Origin: an uncultured Acidobacteriia bacterium
Lineage (GTDB): Bacteria; Acidobacteriota; Terriglobia; Bryobacterales; Bryobacteraceae
DNA length: 64,000 bases
NCBI GenBank assembly: GCA_903875575.1
Contig: CAIQWJ010000054.1
Coordinates: 1 to 64,000 of the forward strand
Direction of reading: 5' to 3'
Shown: positions 41,688-52,858 of the stretch, in pieces
Numbering within the stretch: position 1 is the first letter of the stretch
Layout of the letters: every line of letters begins with the position of its first letter
Notes under the pieces: model-generated
The model's input: the letters and a program-made list of their open reading frames with translations, nothing else
The model's database searches: none
Told to the model about the DNA's origin: nothing
Program-made: the position numbers and the translations under genes

Positions 41688-42012
41688 GGGTCAGTTTACA
41701 GGAGACGGGTGGCTTTCGATTCCGACACCGGAATCTCAGTTCGTCGGGTGCCGTTAGAATCTGCGGCAGTGGGCGGCCAGCCAAATGCAGGTGTCATGAT
41801 CCGCCCTCGCGAGTCGGGAAAATTCAGCCTGACCTCGCAGCCTCAGTTAGTCAACCCCTACGATAGATTAAGGCCCGGCGTTAAGCAGCTTAGGTTGTCG
41901 GGGGAGACGACGATCGGCAATCTGTTTCGTCGGGTACTCTGATGCGGATCCAGTCAGAACTGGCCCACCATGCCACCATCATGAAATACAACCGACCGCG
42001 CGCGAAAACGGA
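41688..42012. other. intergenic region with no clear gene
   Basis: Plus-strand frames of up to about 77 codons exist here but show no family motif, no ribosome site and no link to a neighbour. The stretch precedes a mosaic of gene fragments and is probably decayed DNA. Confidence 0.3.
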
Positions 42013-42079
42013 GTGGAGAAACTCTACCACTATCAGCCCCTCAACCTCTCCGACCCGTCGCACCTGACCGACATTCTTA

Positions 42080-42579
42080 TTGACCAGAGAATCCATGGGC
42101 TGGCAGGATCAGGTCGGTTCTCTCGAAAAGGGCCGTTTCGCCGATATCATCGCTGTCCGAATTCGCCGGATGGCTCGCGCTTCGTATTCACCTCGACGCG
42201 GTCAGGCACCGCGGAAATCTGGATTTCCAATCGGGACGGATCCAATGCGCGTCAGGTCACGCGCCAGGGTGCCTTTTGCGGAAGCCCGTCCTGGTCGCCG
42301 GATCAAACGATGATTGCCTACGATTCGCAGGCCACGGGTAAAACCGAGATTTGGCTGGTCAGCGTGGCAACCGGCACCGCGAGGCTCCTGAATCCGGACG
42401 GTGCCCCGGGCTTTGCACCTTCCTGGTCGCACGATGGCAAGTGGGTTTATTACTGCGGCCACGGCGGAATCTGGAAGCGTCCGGTCGGGGGCGGCCCCGA
42501 AGAGAAAATTACCAGCGACGCCGGTTTCCAGCCGATGGAATCCGCGGACCTGGCCACTGGCCGCGTAAATGAACTATGA
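42080..42579 (+). pseudogene. mosaic of amidohydrolase tail and TolB-like propeller fragment
   Basis: In one frame 42086-42157 reads MGWQDQVGSLEKGRFADIIAV, the highly conserved C-terminal end of amidohydrolases. At about 42160 the sense shifts to another frame that reads SPDGSRFVFTSTRSGTAEIW, WSPDQTMIAYDSQATGKTEI and WSHDGKWVYYCGH, three PD40/TolB beta-propeller blades, and then stops at 42579. Neither part has its normal start or the rest of its domain. It looks like a junction of two unrelated gene fragments. Confidence 0.55.
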
Positions 42580-42953
42580 GTCAGCTCCGTTCCATAGAGT
42601 GGATTCCTCAGTCGGATCTGTGCGATGACGTAATCGTGTGGGTTGACGTTTGTAAGTTGGACTCCTCATGGAAAAACGATCAACCTTACTACATCGGCCC
42701 GGGTGTTATCGGCCCGGGAAATGGCGAGCGTTATAAATACGACAACTTTGGTCTCTGGCTCGCTCTCGAAAACGCCGTCTGGATGCCACAGGTGTGCCTG
42801 GAGGACGGTTATGTTACCTTTGCTGACGGCAGGCATCGTTTTGCCTGGCTCCGCGATCATGGGATGAAATCACTACCAGTGGCGGTGTGCCGGGAATGTC
42901 ATGAGGAAATTTCCGCTCGGTTCGGTGTGAAGACGCGAATCTCGCGCATTTGA
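42576..42953 (+). CDS. small ParB-like protein (plasmid fertility-inhibition type)
   Basis: A 125-residue protein whose C-terminal half has TFADGRHRFAWLRDHGMKSL followed by PVAV, a ParB-type nuclease-like motif (xGxHRxxA) also seen in proteins annotated as plasmid fertility-inhibition factors. The first half (IVWVDVCKLDSSWK) gives the beta-strand that carries the ParB loop. The ATG overlaps the previous frame's stop (ATGA). Its context is a run of fragments, so it may be a mobile-element leftover. The function is not claimed. Confidence 0.5.
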   Translation: MSQLRSIEWIPQSDLCDDVIVWVDVCKLDSSWKNDQPYYIGPGVIGPGNGERYKYDNFGLWLALENAVWMPQVCLEDGYVTFADGRHRFAWLRDHGMKSLPVAVCRECHEEISARFGVKTRISRI

Positions 42954-43139
42954 GGAATGAGTGCTGTGCGTCGGTAATCATCCGCGCCGAGCCATTCGGC
43001 CATCACCTCAGTCCATCCGATTCAGAAGACGACGATGATCGGCTATCCGCGCTCGTCGCGCAATGATCGAGAGAGATCACCCACATTCTGCCACGTCGCC
43101 AAACATTTTCCACGCGCTGCGTGCAAAATCGTATTCGTG

Positions 43140-43620
43140 TCAAGACGTGCGATGGACCGCACATCGATCCCCGAAAGCATGTCTCTCATCGCCAGAGAGA
43201 TTTGAGCCGCAAATGTAACACACCGTCTCCGCCACGAACACCGAACCTACCGCCATGGTTTTTTCCGCCGCTGGACGCGCAACCGTTTCACTCAGCCACT
43301 TGCGCAAATCCTTCGTTGGCGGCTGCTTGGGATACTCGGCGTGAGTGTAACCGCAAAACGGATAGAGAGTGTTCTCCTTCTCGTCCCAAAGCATCAGAAC
43401 ACGGAAGCCGCCGGATTGACCCCTCTCCATATCCGTGCTTTCGCAGCGATACTTCCAAACAGTGGAAATTGTACCCGGGGACCGGAGTAGCGTGGCAGGC
43501 GTGTTCACGGTCCTTGATGATTTCCGAATAAGCGTTAGCCAGATCGGTCTCAACATGCGGATACTTCTTGCGAAGTTCCCGTGAGATGGCGTTTGAAAGC
43601 GGGCGAACGCCCCGGCTCAA
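43140..43620 (-). pseudogene. RelE-like toxin gene with a frameshift
   Basis: The minus strand starts at TTG 43620 and reads AISRELRKKYPHVETDLANA and up to ATPVPG, typical of the N-terminal helices of RelE/HigB-like toxins. In the next frame the expected continuation follows: TVWKYRCESTDMERGQSGGF, RVLMLWDEKENTLYPFCGYT and TKDLRKWL. The break is at a GTCCCCGGG stretch near 43470-43485. A single-base indel (or a sequencing error in the short homopolymer) explains it. The 140-residue gene upstream is the probable partner. Confidence 0.6.
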
Positions 43621-43645
43621 TCAAACAGACATCAGCCAATGCAAA

Positions 43646-44068
43646 TCATCCCCGGCAGGATTCCAATTCAGCCAGGGAATCGTCGATGAACTCGCGGAGC
43701 CCCTCGTCACTACCCCATGCCAGAGATTCCACTATGTCGGCCAGTTTATCGGCTTGCGTGCCCACTTCTTTGGTCCATCCGACCGTCATCATTCGCTCAA
43801 TCCGCGACCATTTCGGACGTTTGGCCAATACCTTGTTAACCTCAAGCAGCAACTGATTCAGCGGACCATATAACTCTCCCGCCTCTTCAGTTGTCAATGT
43901 GCCCAATCGGTCTGCAAGTGCCGTGACCACAAATCGGAGAACGTGAGGGAATAGCCAGAACACGAGAATCCGGCGAACAAGGCGTGGCAGCGCTGACGAA
44001 CGGCTGACAGATGTAGTTAACGTACTGTCGACGCGAATTTTGTGAATCGGGATTACGGCGCTTGCCAT
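43646..44068 (-). CDS. hypothetical protein upstream of the RelE-like gene
   Basis: A 140-residue protein I do not recognise. Residues about 20-55 include a hydrophobic patch (LPRLVRRILVFWLFPHVLRF) and the rest is helical and acidic toward the end (LREFIDDSLAELES). It ends 25 bp before the frameshifted RelE-like gene on the same strand, so it may be the antitoxin or an accessory part; no helix-turn-helix is visible. The 44069-44540 interval downstream of it holds nothing I can support. Confidence 0.45.
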   Translation of the reverse strand: MASAVIPIHKIRVDSTLTTSVSRSSALPRLVRRILVFWLFPHVLRFVVTALADRLGTLTTEEAGELYGPLNQLLLEVNKVLAKRPKWSRIERMMTVGWTKEVGTQADKLADIVESLAWGSDEGLREFIDDSLAELESCRG

Positions 44069-44540
44069 TTGCGGGTTCTCCTTTCCTCTTCCCTGAGCTG
44101 TTTGACGTAATGTCGTGACCGTCCGGTGCTGAATTTCTTATCGGCCGATGTCCATAGAACGTGGAGTATCTCAGGCTCTGCCAAAAATCTTCGGCGAACC
44201 TCATCTTATTGTGGCACGTCCCGGCTTTGCAAATCAATCGAGATTTCACGTAAACATCGCTAATTCAGCAACTTGCGCGACATCCTTCAGGTTGCGTTGT
44301 GGCGAATGGCGACCGCAATATGTAGTAACGTGGGCAAACAAAAGGCAAAGGCGGCTGACCCAGAGTCCGAACTGGCCAAACGCGCCACCCCAATCCTCCG
44401 AACGCCAGATTCGAGCTGCCTCTGCGTCTTTCCGTGGAATTCTGCGTTTCCGCGTGAAATCCGGAACCGATCACAAGCTATTTTTCTAATAGAATCAGCA
44501 CGATACAGGAAATCCCCTCGCCTGCCATGTTACAACTTCT

Positions 44541-45000
44541 CATATGGCACCGTCCCGCAAACCCGCAGCCCTCTCCCGCGGGCCACTGGACCGCCAAACC
44601 GCCCCAAAAAACGCGGGGACAACTAGATCCCCGGAATGTGCCAAAAACAAACCACTTAGCGAAATCGGGTATCCCGGGAATAACCCACCAAAACCCGGGA
44701 AACAACCCGAGGAGACCCGGGAATTGGGTTCAACAGCCCCCGGAACCCGACGAATCCCGGCCACCCTGCGCTCCCGAACCGCCGCAGACAGGGCAGGAAA
44801 CAGAGAATACGCGGCGAAAAACAAAATTTTGCCATGCGATCCCACCCATCTCAATGAAAATAAACAATCTTCAGGAATATGCGATCTCACGAATCGCCCC
44901 GGCGATCCCACTAAAATGCCTGGCAATCCCACCCTGAATCCAGTCAATCCCACTCCAAAACCCGACCCCAAAACGGAAAACGGCGAACGGAAAACAGAAA
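44541..45000. other. low-complexity region before xdhA
   Basis: The DNA is full of short repeats: CCCGGGAAT/AACCCG blocks at about 44660-44760 and GGGATTG/GTGGGAT blocks (minus strand) at about 44850-44960, then CGGAAAACGGCGAACGGAAAACAG. A frame stays open through it into xdhA, but its codons (poly-Pro/Asn/Thr) do not resemble any XDH subunit, so it is not taken as coding. It may be the upstream regulatory zone of the purine operon or a repeat accumulation. Confidence 0.45.
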
Positions 45001-45003
45001 ACC

Positions 45004-45027
45004 CTAAATCGCGCCCGCGCGATTTAG
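45004..45027. promoter_or_regulatory. perfect 11-bp palindrome before xdhA (possible operator)
   Basis: CTAAATCGCGC and GCGCGATTTAG are perfect complementary arms around a two-base centre, ending 11 bp before the xdhA ATG. The position makes it a good candidate operator for the purine operon, or an mRNA hairpin controlling translation. No known regulator gene is adjacent. Confidence 0.6.
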
Positions 45028-45038
45028 TAGAATGGCGT

Positions 45039-46429
45039 ATGGCATCCGCCGCAGCGGAATTCAGCTTCACCCTGAACGGCCTCCCGGTCCGTGTCTCCGC
45101 CGAACTCTCGCAAACCTCCCTGCTCGATTTCCTCCGCAACCGCGCCCTCACCGGCTCCAAAGAAGGCTGCGCCGAAGGCGAATGCGGAGCCTGCGCCGTC
45201 CTCCTCGTCACCACCAACGGCCAGGGCCAGACCTGCTATCAGTCCGCTAACAGCTGCCTCATCCCTCTGCCCGCCGTCGCCGATCGCGAAGTCCTCACCG
45301 TCGAAGCCCTCAAAGCCGAAAACGGCCACCTCGCCGAAGTCCAGACCGCCATGATCGCTCACAACGGTTCCCAGTGCGGCTACTGCACCCCCGGTTTCGT
45401 CGTCAGCATGTTCGCCGAACAGTACCGCGTCACCAATCGCCCCCCGGACGTCCACGCCCTCTCCGGCAATCTCTGCCGCTGTACCGGTTACAGGCCCATC
45501 CGCGACGCTCTCCTCTCCCTCGGTCCCGCCCCCGCAGGCCCTTTCCACGAGCGCCTCGCCCAGCCCGCGCCCCAACTCACGCCTTTCGATTTCGACCAGC
45601 CTCACGGCCGCTACTCCCGTCCGCAATCGCTCGCCGAGTGCCTTGGCCTTGCTGCTGAAAACCCCGAAGCGCAATTCGTCGCAGGCAACACAGACCTCGG
45701 CGTCATGACCAATCTCAAAGGTCAGCGCTTTACCCATCTCATCGGTCTCGAAGGGATCCCGGAACTTCTCGAATTTCACGATACGCCGGACTTTGTCGAA
45801 ATCGGTGCCGGCCTTACCCTCACCGCCATCGGCGAACTCTGGACCGACGCCCCGCCCGTGATCGCCGAATGGCTCCCGCTCTTCGCCTCCCCGCTGATCC
45901 GCAATCGAGCCACCCTCGGCGGCAATCTCGCCACAGCGTCACCCATCGGCGATTCCGCCCCCATGCTGCTCGCCCTCGCTGCCGAAGTCCGAATTGCGAG
46001 CCTGACTGGCGAACGCACCGCCAAACTCCACGACTTCTTCCTCGGCTATCGCAAAACCCAACTCGCACCAGGCGAAATCCTCCGCTCCATCCGCATCCCG
46101 AAACCACTCCCCGAACTCGTGCGCTTCTACAAAGCAGCCAAACGCGCCATGGACGATATCAGCACCGTAGCCGCTTGCTTCGCCATCACGCGCGATGCCG
46201 ACAACCGCATCACCCGCGCCCGACTCGCTTTCGGAGGTGTCGCCGCCGTCCCACTGCGCGTCCCCGAAGCCGAGCGCCAACTCGAAAGCACCCTCGGCAC
46301 ACCAGCCGATCTCACCCGCGCTAAACAAATCCTCGCCGCTACCCTGAAACCGATGAGCGACCACCGGGGCTCCGCCGACTACCGCCTCGCTCTCACCCAA
46401 TCTCTGCTCGACAAATTCTGGAGCGAGCT

Positions 46430-46433
<4 letters not shown>
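45039..46433 (+). CDS. xdhA: xanthine dehydrogenase small subunit (2Fe-2S and FAD domains)
   Basis: A 464-residue protein. Residues about 1-160 hold two 2Fe-2S clusters: CAEGECGACAVLL and, further on, GSQCGYCTPGFVVSM with NLCRCTGYRPIRDA. The FAD domain follows from about 190 (FVAGNTDLGVMTN, LIRNRATLGGNLATASPIGD). With XdhB it oxidises hypoxanthine and xanthine to urate. The ATG at 45039 was chosen because the upstream open frame is low-complexity. It overlaps xdhB by 4 bp and is the first gene of a ten-gene purine operon. Confidence 0.95.
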
Positions 46434-48646
<2,213 letters not shown>

Positions 48647-48648
48647 CC

Positions 48649-50007
48649 ATGGCCACCGCGACCTTCACCCGCGTGCGCAAACAATCCACCGCCCCGCGCC
48701 GCGAAAACGTCGAAATCCTCCGCGCCGCCGTCTTCCACACGCCCAAAAACCCCTTCCATTTCGTCGACGCCCTCGCGGCCTCCCCCGATGGAGCCATCGC
48801 CATCCACGCCGGTCGCATTGCCGCCGCGGGCGACTACATCGCGGTGCGCGCTCAGTATCCCGACGCCGTCGTGCGCGACCTTCGCGGCGGCTGCCTCATC
48901 CCCGGCCTCGTCGATACCCACATCCACTTCCCACAAACCCGCATCATCGGTGGCCTCGGCTACGAACTTCTCGACTGGCTCGAAAACCTCGCCCTCCCGG
49001 AAGAATCCCGCATGGCCGATACCAGTCGCGCCCGCGTCGTCGCGCGCGAATTCGTGCACGGCCTCGCCTCCCACGGCACCACTACGTCCCTCGTCTTCGG
49101 CGCGCACTTCACCGAAGCGACCGCCGAACTCTTTGACGCCGCGCATCGCAAAGGCCTGCGCGTCATCAGTGGCCTCGTCCTCTCAGACCGCCTCCTGCGC
49201 CCCGAACTCCACCAGACCCCGGAGGCCGCTTACCTCGCCAGCAAGACTCTCATCGAACGCTTCCACGGCCTCGGTCGGCTCCGTTACGCAGTAATACCTC
49301 GCTTCGCCCTCTCCACCACAGAGGCCATGCTCGAAGTCTGCCAGACCCTGCGCCGCGAAACCCCGTCCTTGAGCTTCACTACCCATATCAACGAAAGCCC
49401 CGCCGAGATCGCCGAAATCGCGCGCCTCTTCCCGTGGGCACCGGACTATCTGTCCGTCTACGAAAAGTACGATCTCGTCGGTCGCCAATCCGTGCTCGCG
49501 CACAGTGTCCACGCAACAGGGGACGAACTCAAACGCCTTGCCGGGCATAACGGCTCCGTCGCTCACTGCCCCTGCAGTAACGCGGCCCTCGGCAGCGGCA
49601 TCTTCCCCATGAAGCGCCACCTCGATGCCAACGTCCGCTTCGCTCTCGGCACGGACATCGGTGCCGGCACCGGCTTCGGCATTCTCAAAGAAGCGCTCCA
49701 GTCTTACCTGATGCAGCGCGTTGCGGCCGAGCCCCTGACTCTGACTGCCGCCCAACTCCTCTATCTCGCAACGAAAGCCGGTGCCGAAGCTCTTTCCCTC
49801 GATAGCGAAATCGGCGACTTCGCCCCCGGCAAAGCTGCGGATCTCGTCTATCTCCGGCCACCCCACGGCAGCACTTTCGATACTGCTCTGATCCACGCCG
49901 AAGAGAATCCCGAACGCATGTTGGCCTCTCTGCTGACGCTCGCCGGCTCCGAAAGCATCGGCGAAGTCCGCGTGGAAGGCGACGTCGTCTATGAGGGCAA
50001 ACCATGA
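48649..50007 (+). CDS. guaD: guanine deaminase
   Basis: A 452-residue zinc amidohydrolase that converts guanine to xanthine and feeds XDH. Zinc ligands: PGLVDTHIHFPQ (HxH), TTHINESPAEI (His), SVLAHSVHATGDEL (His) and GTDIGAG (Asp). The segment VAHCPCSNAALGSGIFP is characteristic of GuaD. The ATG at 48649 lies 2 bp after the xdhB stop; an upstream in-frame start would extend into xdhB. Confidence 0.93.
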   Translation: MATATFTRVRKQSTAPRRENVEILRAAVFHTPKNPFHFVDALAASPDGAIAIHAGRIAAAGDYIAVRAQYPDAVVRDLRGGCLIPGLVDTHIHFPQTRIIGGLGYELLDWLENLALPEESRMADTSRARVVAREFVHGLASHGTTTSLVFGAHFTEATAELFDAAHRKGLRVISGLVLSDRLLRPELHQTPEAAYLASKTLIERFHGLGRLRYAVIPRFALSTTEAMLEVCQTLRRETPSLSFTTHINESPAEIAEIARLFPWAPDYLSVYEKYDLVGRQSVLAHSVHATGDELKRLAGHNGSVAHCPCSNAALGSGIFPMKRHLDANVRFALGTDIGAGTGFGILKEALQSYLMQRVAAEPLTLTAAQLLYLATKAGAEALSLDSEIGDFAPGKAADLVYLRPPHGSTFDTALIHAEENPERMLASLLTLAGSESIGEVRVEGDVVYEGKP

Positions 50008-50495
50008 CGCTGGCCGAAATCAACGCCTATTCGAGAGACCAGTTTGTCGAAGCCCTCGGCTGGGTCTTTGAACACTCCCCTTGGGTCGCCCAAGGTGCCT
50101 GGGGCAAACGACCCTTCAAGTCGTTTGACGATCTCAGCACGCGCATGATTCAGGAAGTCCAGGCCGCCTCGCCCGACAAGCAACTTGCGTTACTCCGCGC
50201 CCATCCCGATCTCGGCACCCGCGCGAAGGTGAGTCCCAGTTCCGCCGCCGAACAGGCCGGTGCCGGCCTCGATCAGCTCAACCAGAAAGAATACGACCTC
50301 TTACTGCGGCAAAACACAGAGTACAAAAAGAAGTTCGGCTTCCCTTTCCTGTTTGCAGTGAAAGGCAGCGACAAAGCGGCGATTATGGATGCGCTCAAAC
50401 GCCGCCTCCAATCCACGCCCGACCAGGAATTTCAAATAGCGCTGGGACACGTCTTTCGCATCGCGCGTTTCCGGCTGGAGGACATCATCCAATGA
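50004..50495 (+). CDS. uraD: 2-oxo-4-hydroxy-4-carboxy-5-ureidoimidazoline (OHCU) decarboxylase
   Basis: A 163-residue all-helical enzyme that decarboxylates OHCU to (S)-allantoin. It has FVEALGWVFEHSPWVAQGAW, the HPDLGTRAK substrate motif, FPFLFAVKGSDKAAIMDAL and the EFQIALGHVFRIARFRLEDI C-terminus. It overlaps guaD and the urate oxidase gene by 4 bp each. Confidence 0.95.
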   Translation: MTLAEINAYSRDQFVEALGWVFEHSPWVAQGAWGKRPFKSFDDLSTRMIQEVQAASPDKQLALLRAHPDLGTRAKVSPSSAAEQAGAGLDQLNQKEYDLLLRQNTEYKKKFGFPFLFAVKGSDKAAIMDALKRRLQSTPDQEFQIALGHVFRIARFRLEDIIQ

Positions 50496-51346
50496 ACTCA
50501 TTCGTAAGCGGTCCTAAGAAGAACTACTACGGCAAAGGCGATGTCATCGTCTACCGCCTCTATCGCGACGGCCGACCCAATCCGGTCTTCGGTGCCAACG
50601 TGAAGATCCTGATCTACGGCGATGCGTTCTGGCAGACCTACACCATCGGCGATAACACCGGCCTTGTCGCCACTGACTCGATGAAGAATTTCATCCAGCG
50701 CGAGACGATGAACTTCCCGGGGCACGATCTCGAAGCCTACTGTCAGTTCCTCGCGGAGAAGTTTCTCAATAAATACCCGCAGGCCGAAGGCGCACAGGTC
50801 TCTGCCACGGAGATTCCATACGCCACGCTCCCCGGCAGCGAAGTTGCCTTCGCGCCCGCCGGAACGCCGTGCGCCAGCGCTGTCATCGAATTAATCCGCG
50901 ACGACGACAAACTCAAAACCGCCGAAGCGACCTCCGGCATCGCGGGTTTCCGCCTGCTGCGTCTGAAAGGCAGCGCCTTCACAGGTTTCGTGCGCGACGA
51001 ATACACCACCCTGCCCGATATCAAAGACCGCCCGCTCCACATGTGGCTCGATCTGACGTGGACCTACCCGAGCGCTGCCGCGGCCTTCAGCGAAGGCGCA
51101 GTCTCAAAGCAGGTGCGCGCCATCGTGCAGAACGTCTTCGCGGGTTTCACCTCCGGCAGTATTCAGGAGATCATCTACCAGATCGGCCAGAAGATGCTGG
51201 CCGACGTTCCCGCCATCTCCGAAATCCACCTGGAGGCCAACAACCGCACCTGGGATACCATCGCCGAAGTCGGCCTCGAAACCGGTATCTATACCGACGC
51301 TCGCCCGCCCTACGGCTGCCTCGGCCTGACGCTCAAACGAGACTGA
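50492..51346 (+). CDS. urate oxidase (factor-independent urate hydroxylase)
   Basis: A 284-residue T-fold enzyme that oxidises urate to 5-hydroxyisourate. It shows [15 protein letters not shown] near the N-terminus (the conserved YGK catalytic region), [19 protein letters not shown] and [20 protein letters not shown], and the substrate strand [13 protein letters not shown]. It starts in the uraD stop (4-bp overlap), and uraH follows 1 bp after. Confidence 0.93.
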   Translation: MNSFVSGPKKNYYGKGDVIVYRLYRDGRPNPVFGANVKILIYGDAFWQTYTIGDNTGLVATDSMKNFIQRETMNFPGHDLEAYCQFLAEKFLNKYPQAEGAQVSATEIPYATLPGSEVAFAPAGTPCASAVIELIRDDDKLKTAEATSGIAGFRLLRLKGSAFTGFVRDEYTTLPDIKDRPLHMWLDLTWTYPSAAAAFSEGAVSKQVRAIVQNVFAGFTSGSIQEIIYQIGQKMLADVPAISEIHLEANNRTWDTIAEVGLETGIYTDARPPYGCLGLTLKRD

Positions 51347-51347
51347 C

Positions 51348-51674
51348 ATGGCGAGAATCTCCACGCACATTCTCGATACCGCGAAGGGAGCGCCGGCTGG
51401 CGGCGTAGTTGTTGAACTACGCCTCGACGGCGAACTCGTCGCAGCCACAGTGACCAATCAGGATGGGCGCACGGACAAACCGCTCCTCTCCGGAGACGAA
51501 ATCTCTCCCGGACGTTACGAACTCGTCTTCAGAATCGGCGACTACTTCCGTCAACCCGGCATCCCTTTCCTCGAAGACATCGTGATCCGCTTTGGCGTCA
51601 ACGATCCTCGCGGCCACTATCATGTACCGCTCCTGGTGTCGCCTTATGGGTACACCACTTACCGGGGTTCGTGA
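51348..51674 (+). CDS. uraH: 5-hydroxyisourate hydrolase
   Basis: A 108-residue transthyretin-like enzyme that hydrolyses 5-hydroxyisourate to OHCU. It has [20 protein letters not shown] at the N-terminus with the conserved His, and the terminal catalytic signature [18 protein letters not shown]. The length is normal for a cytoplasmic HIUase (no signal peptide). Its stop overlaps the allC start (TGATG). Confidence 0.95.
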   Translation: MARISTHILDTAKGAPAGGVVVELRLDGELVAATVTNQDGRTDKPLLSGDEISPGRYELVFRIGDYFRQPGIPFLEDIVIRFGVNDPRGHYHVPLLVSPYGYTTYRGS

Positions 51675-52858
51675 TGTCGCTCGCTGAAAAGGTCATCGGG
51701 ATCTGCCGCGAACTCGCGCTCTGCACCGAAGAGCCTGGCCGTACTACGCGCACCTTCCTCTCGCCGCCGATGCGCGATGTTCACCGCATCCTCACGGACT
51801 GGATGAGCGACCTCGGCATGCAGGTCTCCGTCGATGCCGCAGGCAATCTGCACGGCCTCCACGGCAGCCCCGATGCCCCGCGCCTGATGATCGCGTCGCA
51901 TCTCGATACCGTCCCCGGAGCCGGTGCCTTCGATGGCATTCTTGGAGTCGTATTGGGTATCGCTCTGTGCGAGAGTCATCCGAAGCTGGCTATCGAAGTA
52001 GCCGGTTTCTCGGAAGAAGAAGGCGTCCGCTTCGGTATGCCGTTCATCGGCAGTCGCGCCCTGGTCGGCACGCTGGATGCTGCCGCGTTGGCGAAGTATG
52101 ATCGCGATGGCATCTCAGTAGAACAGGCCATCCGAAACTACGGCCTCGATCCCGGTCAAATCCTCAACGCGAAGCTCTCGCCGCGAGTCTTCGCTTATCT
52201 GGAGTTCCACATCGAGCAAGGCCCCGTACTCGATCAAGCCGGCGTTCCGCTCGCGGTTGTCGATTCCATTGTCGGACAAAGCCGTTTTTCGCTCACATTT
52301 AAAGGTCACGCGAATCACGCGGGCACCACCCCGATGCATCTGCGCCGCGATGCCCTCGCCGCGGCCGCGGAATGGATACTGGACGTTGAAGCAACAGGCA
52401 ACCTTGAATCCGGACTCGTTGCAACGGTCGGGGCGCTGACCGTCTTGCCCAACGCGGGCAATGTCATCCCCGGTCAGGTGCGCGCCAGCCTCGACGTCCG
52501 TCACGCGTCTGACGAAATCCGGCTCCAGTCCGTCGAGCGACTGCTTCGCTCCGCAGCTTCCATCGCGGTGCTGCGCGACTCTTTCGTAGAACACGCCGAG
52601 TTGTTGAATCAGTCCACCATAGCGATGGATCCCGATCTCTGCAAGACCTTGTCCGGCTACGCGCCCTTCCATATGTCGAGCGGCGCCGGGCACGACGCCA
52701 TGATCCTCGCCCCCCACGTCCCCTCCGCCATGCTGTTCCTCCGCAGCCCCGGCGGCATCAGCCATCATCCCGATGAAGCGGTCCGAACTGAAGACGTCGC
52801 TGCCGCCCTCGAAGTCGGTCAGCAATTCATCCACGAACTGGAGCGCCAACATGCCTGA
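51674..52858 (+). CDS. allC: allantoate amidohydrolase (M20 family)
   Basis: A 394-residue M20 metalloenzyme that hydrolyses allantoate to ureidoglycine, CO2 and NH3. Metal ligands are in SHLDTVPGAGAFDG, FSEEEGVRFGMPF (bridging Glu), EFHIEQGP and SSGAGHDAMILA; the substrate loop is PGGISHHPDEAV. It shares motifs with the second M20 enzyme at 54935. The ATG at 51674 shares one base with the uraH stop; allB overlaps its end by 8 bp. Confidence 0.85.
   Translation: MSLAEKVIGICRELALCTEEPGRTTRTFLSPPMRDVHRILTDWMSDLGMQVSVDAAGNLHGLHGSPDAPRLMIASHLDTVPGAGAFDGILGVVLGIALCESHPKLAIEVAGFSEEEGVRFGMPFIGSRALVGTLDAAALAKYDRDGISVEQAIRNYGLDPGQILNAKLSPRVFAYLEFHIEQGPVLDQAGVPLAVVDSIVGQSRFSLTFKGHANHAGTTPMHLRRDALAAAAEWILDVEATGNLESGLVATVGALTVLPNAGNVIPGQVRASLDVRHASDEIRLQSVERLLRSAASIAVLRDSFVEHAELLNQSTIAMDPDLCKTLSGYAPFHMSSGAGHDAMILAPHVPSAMLFLRSPGGISHHPDEAVRTEDVAAALEVGQQFIHELERQHA

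Noticed and set aside
44544-45038. N-terminal extension of the xdhA frame
   Set aside because: The extension is repeat-derived Pro/Asn/Thr-rich sequence; XDH small subunits start at the FTLNGLPV strand, matched by ATG 45039.
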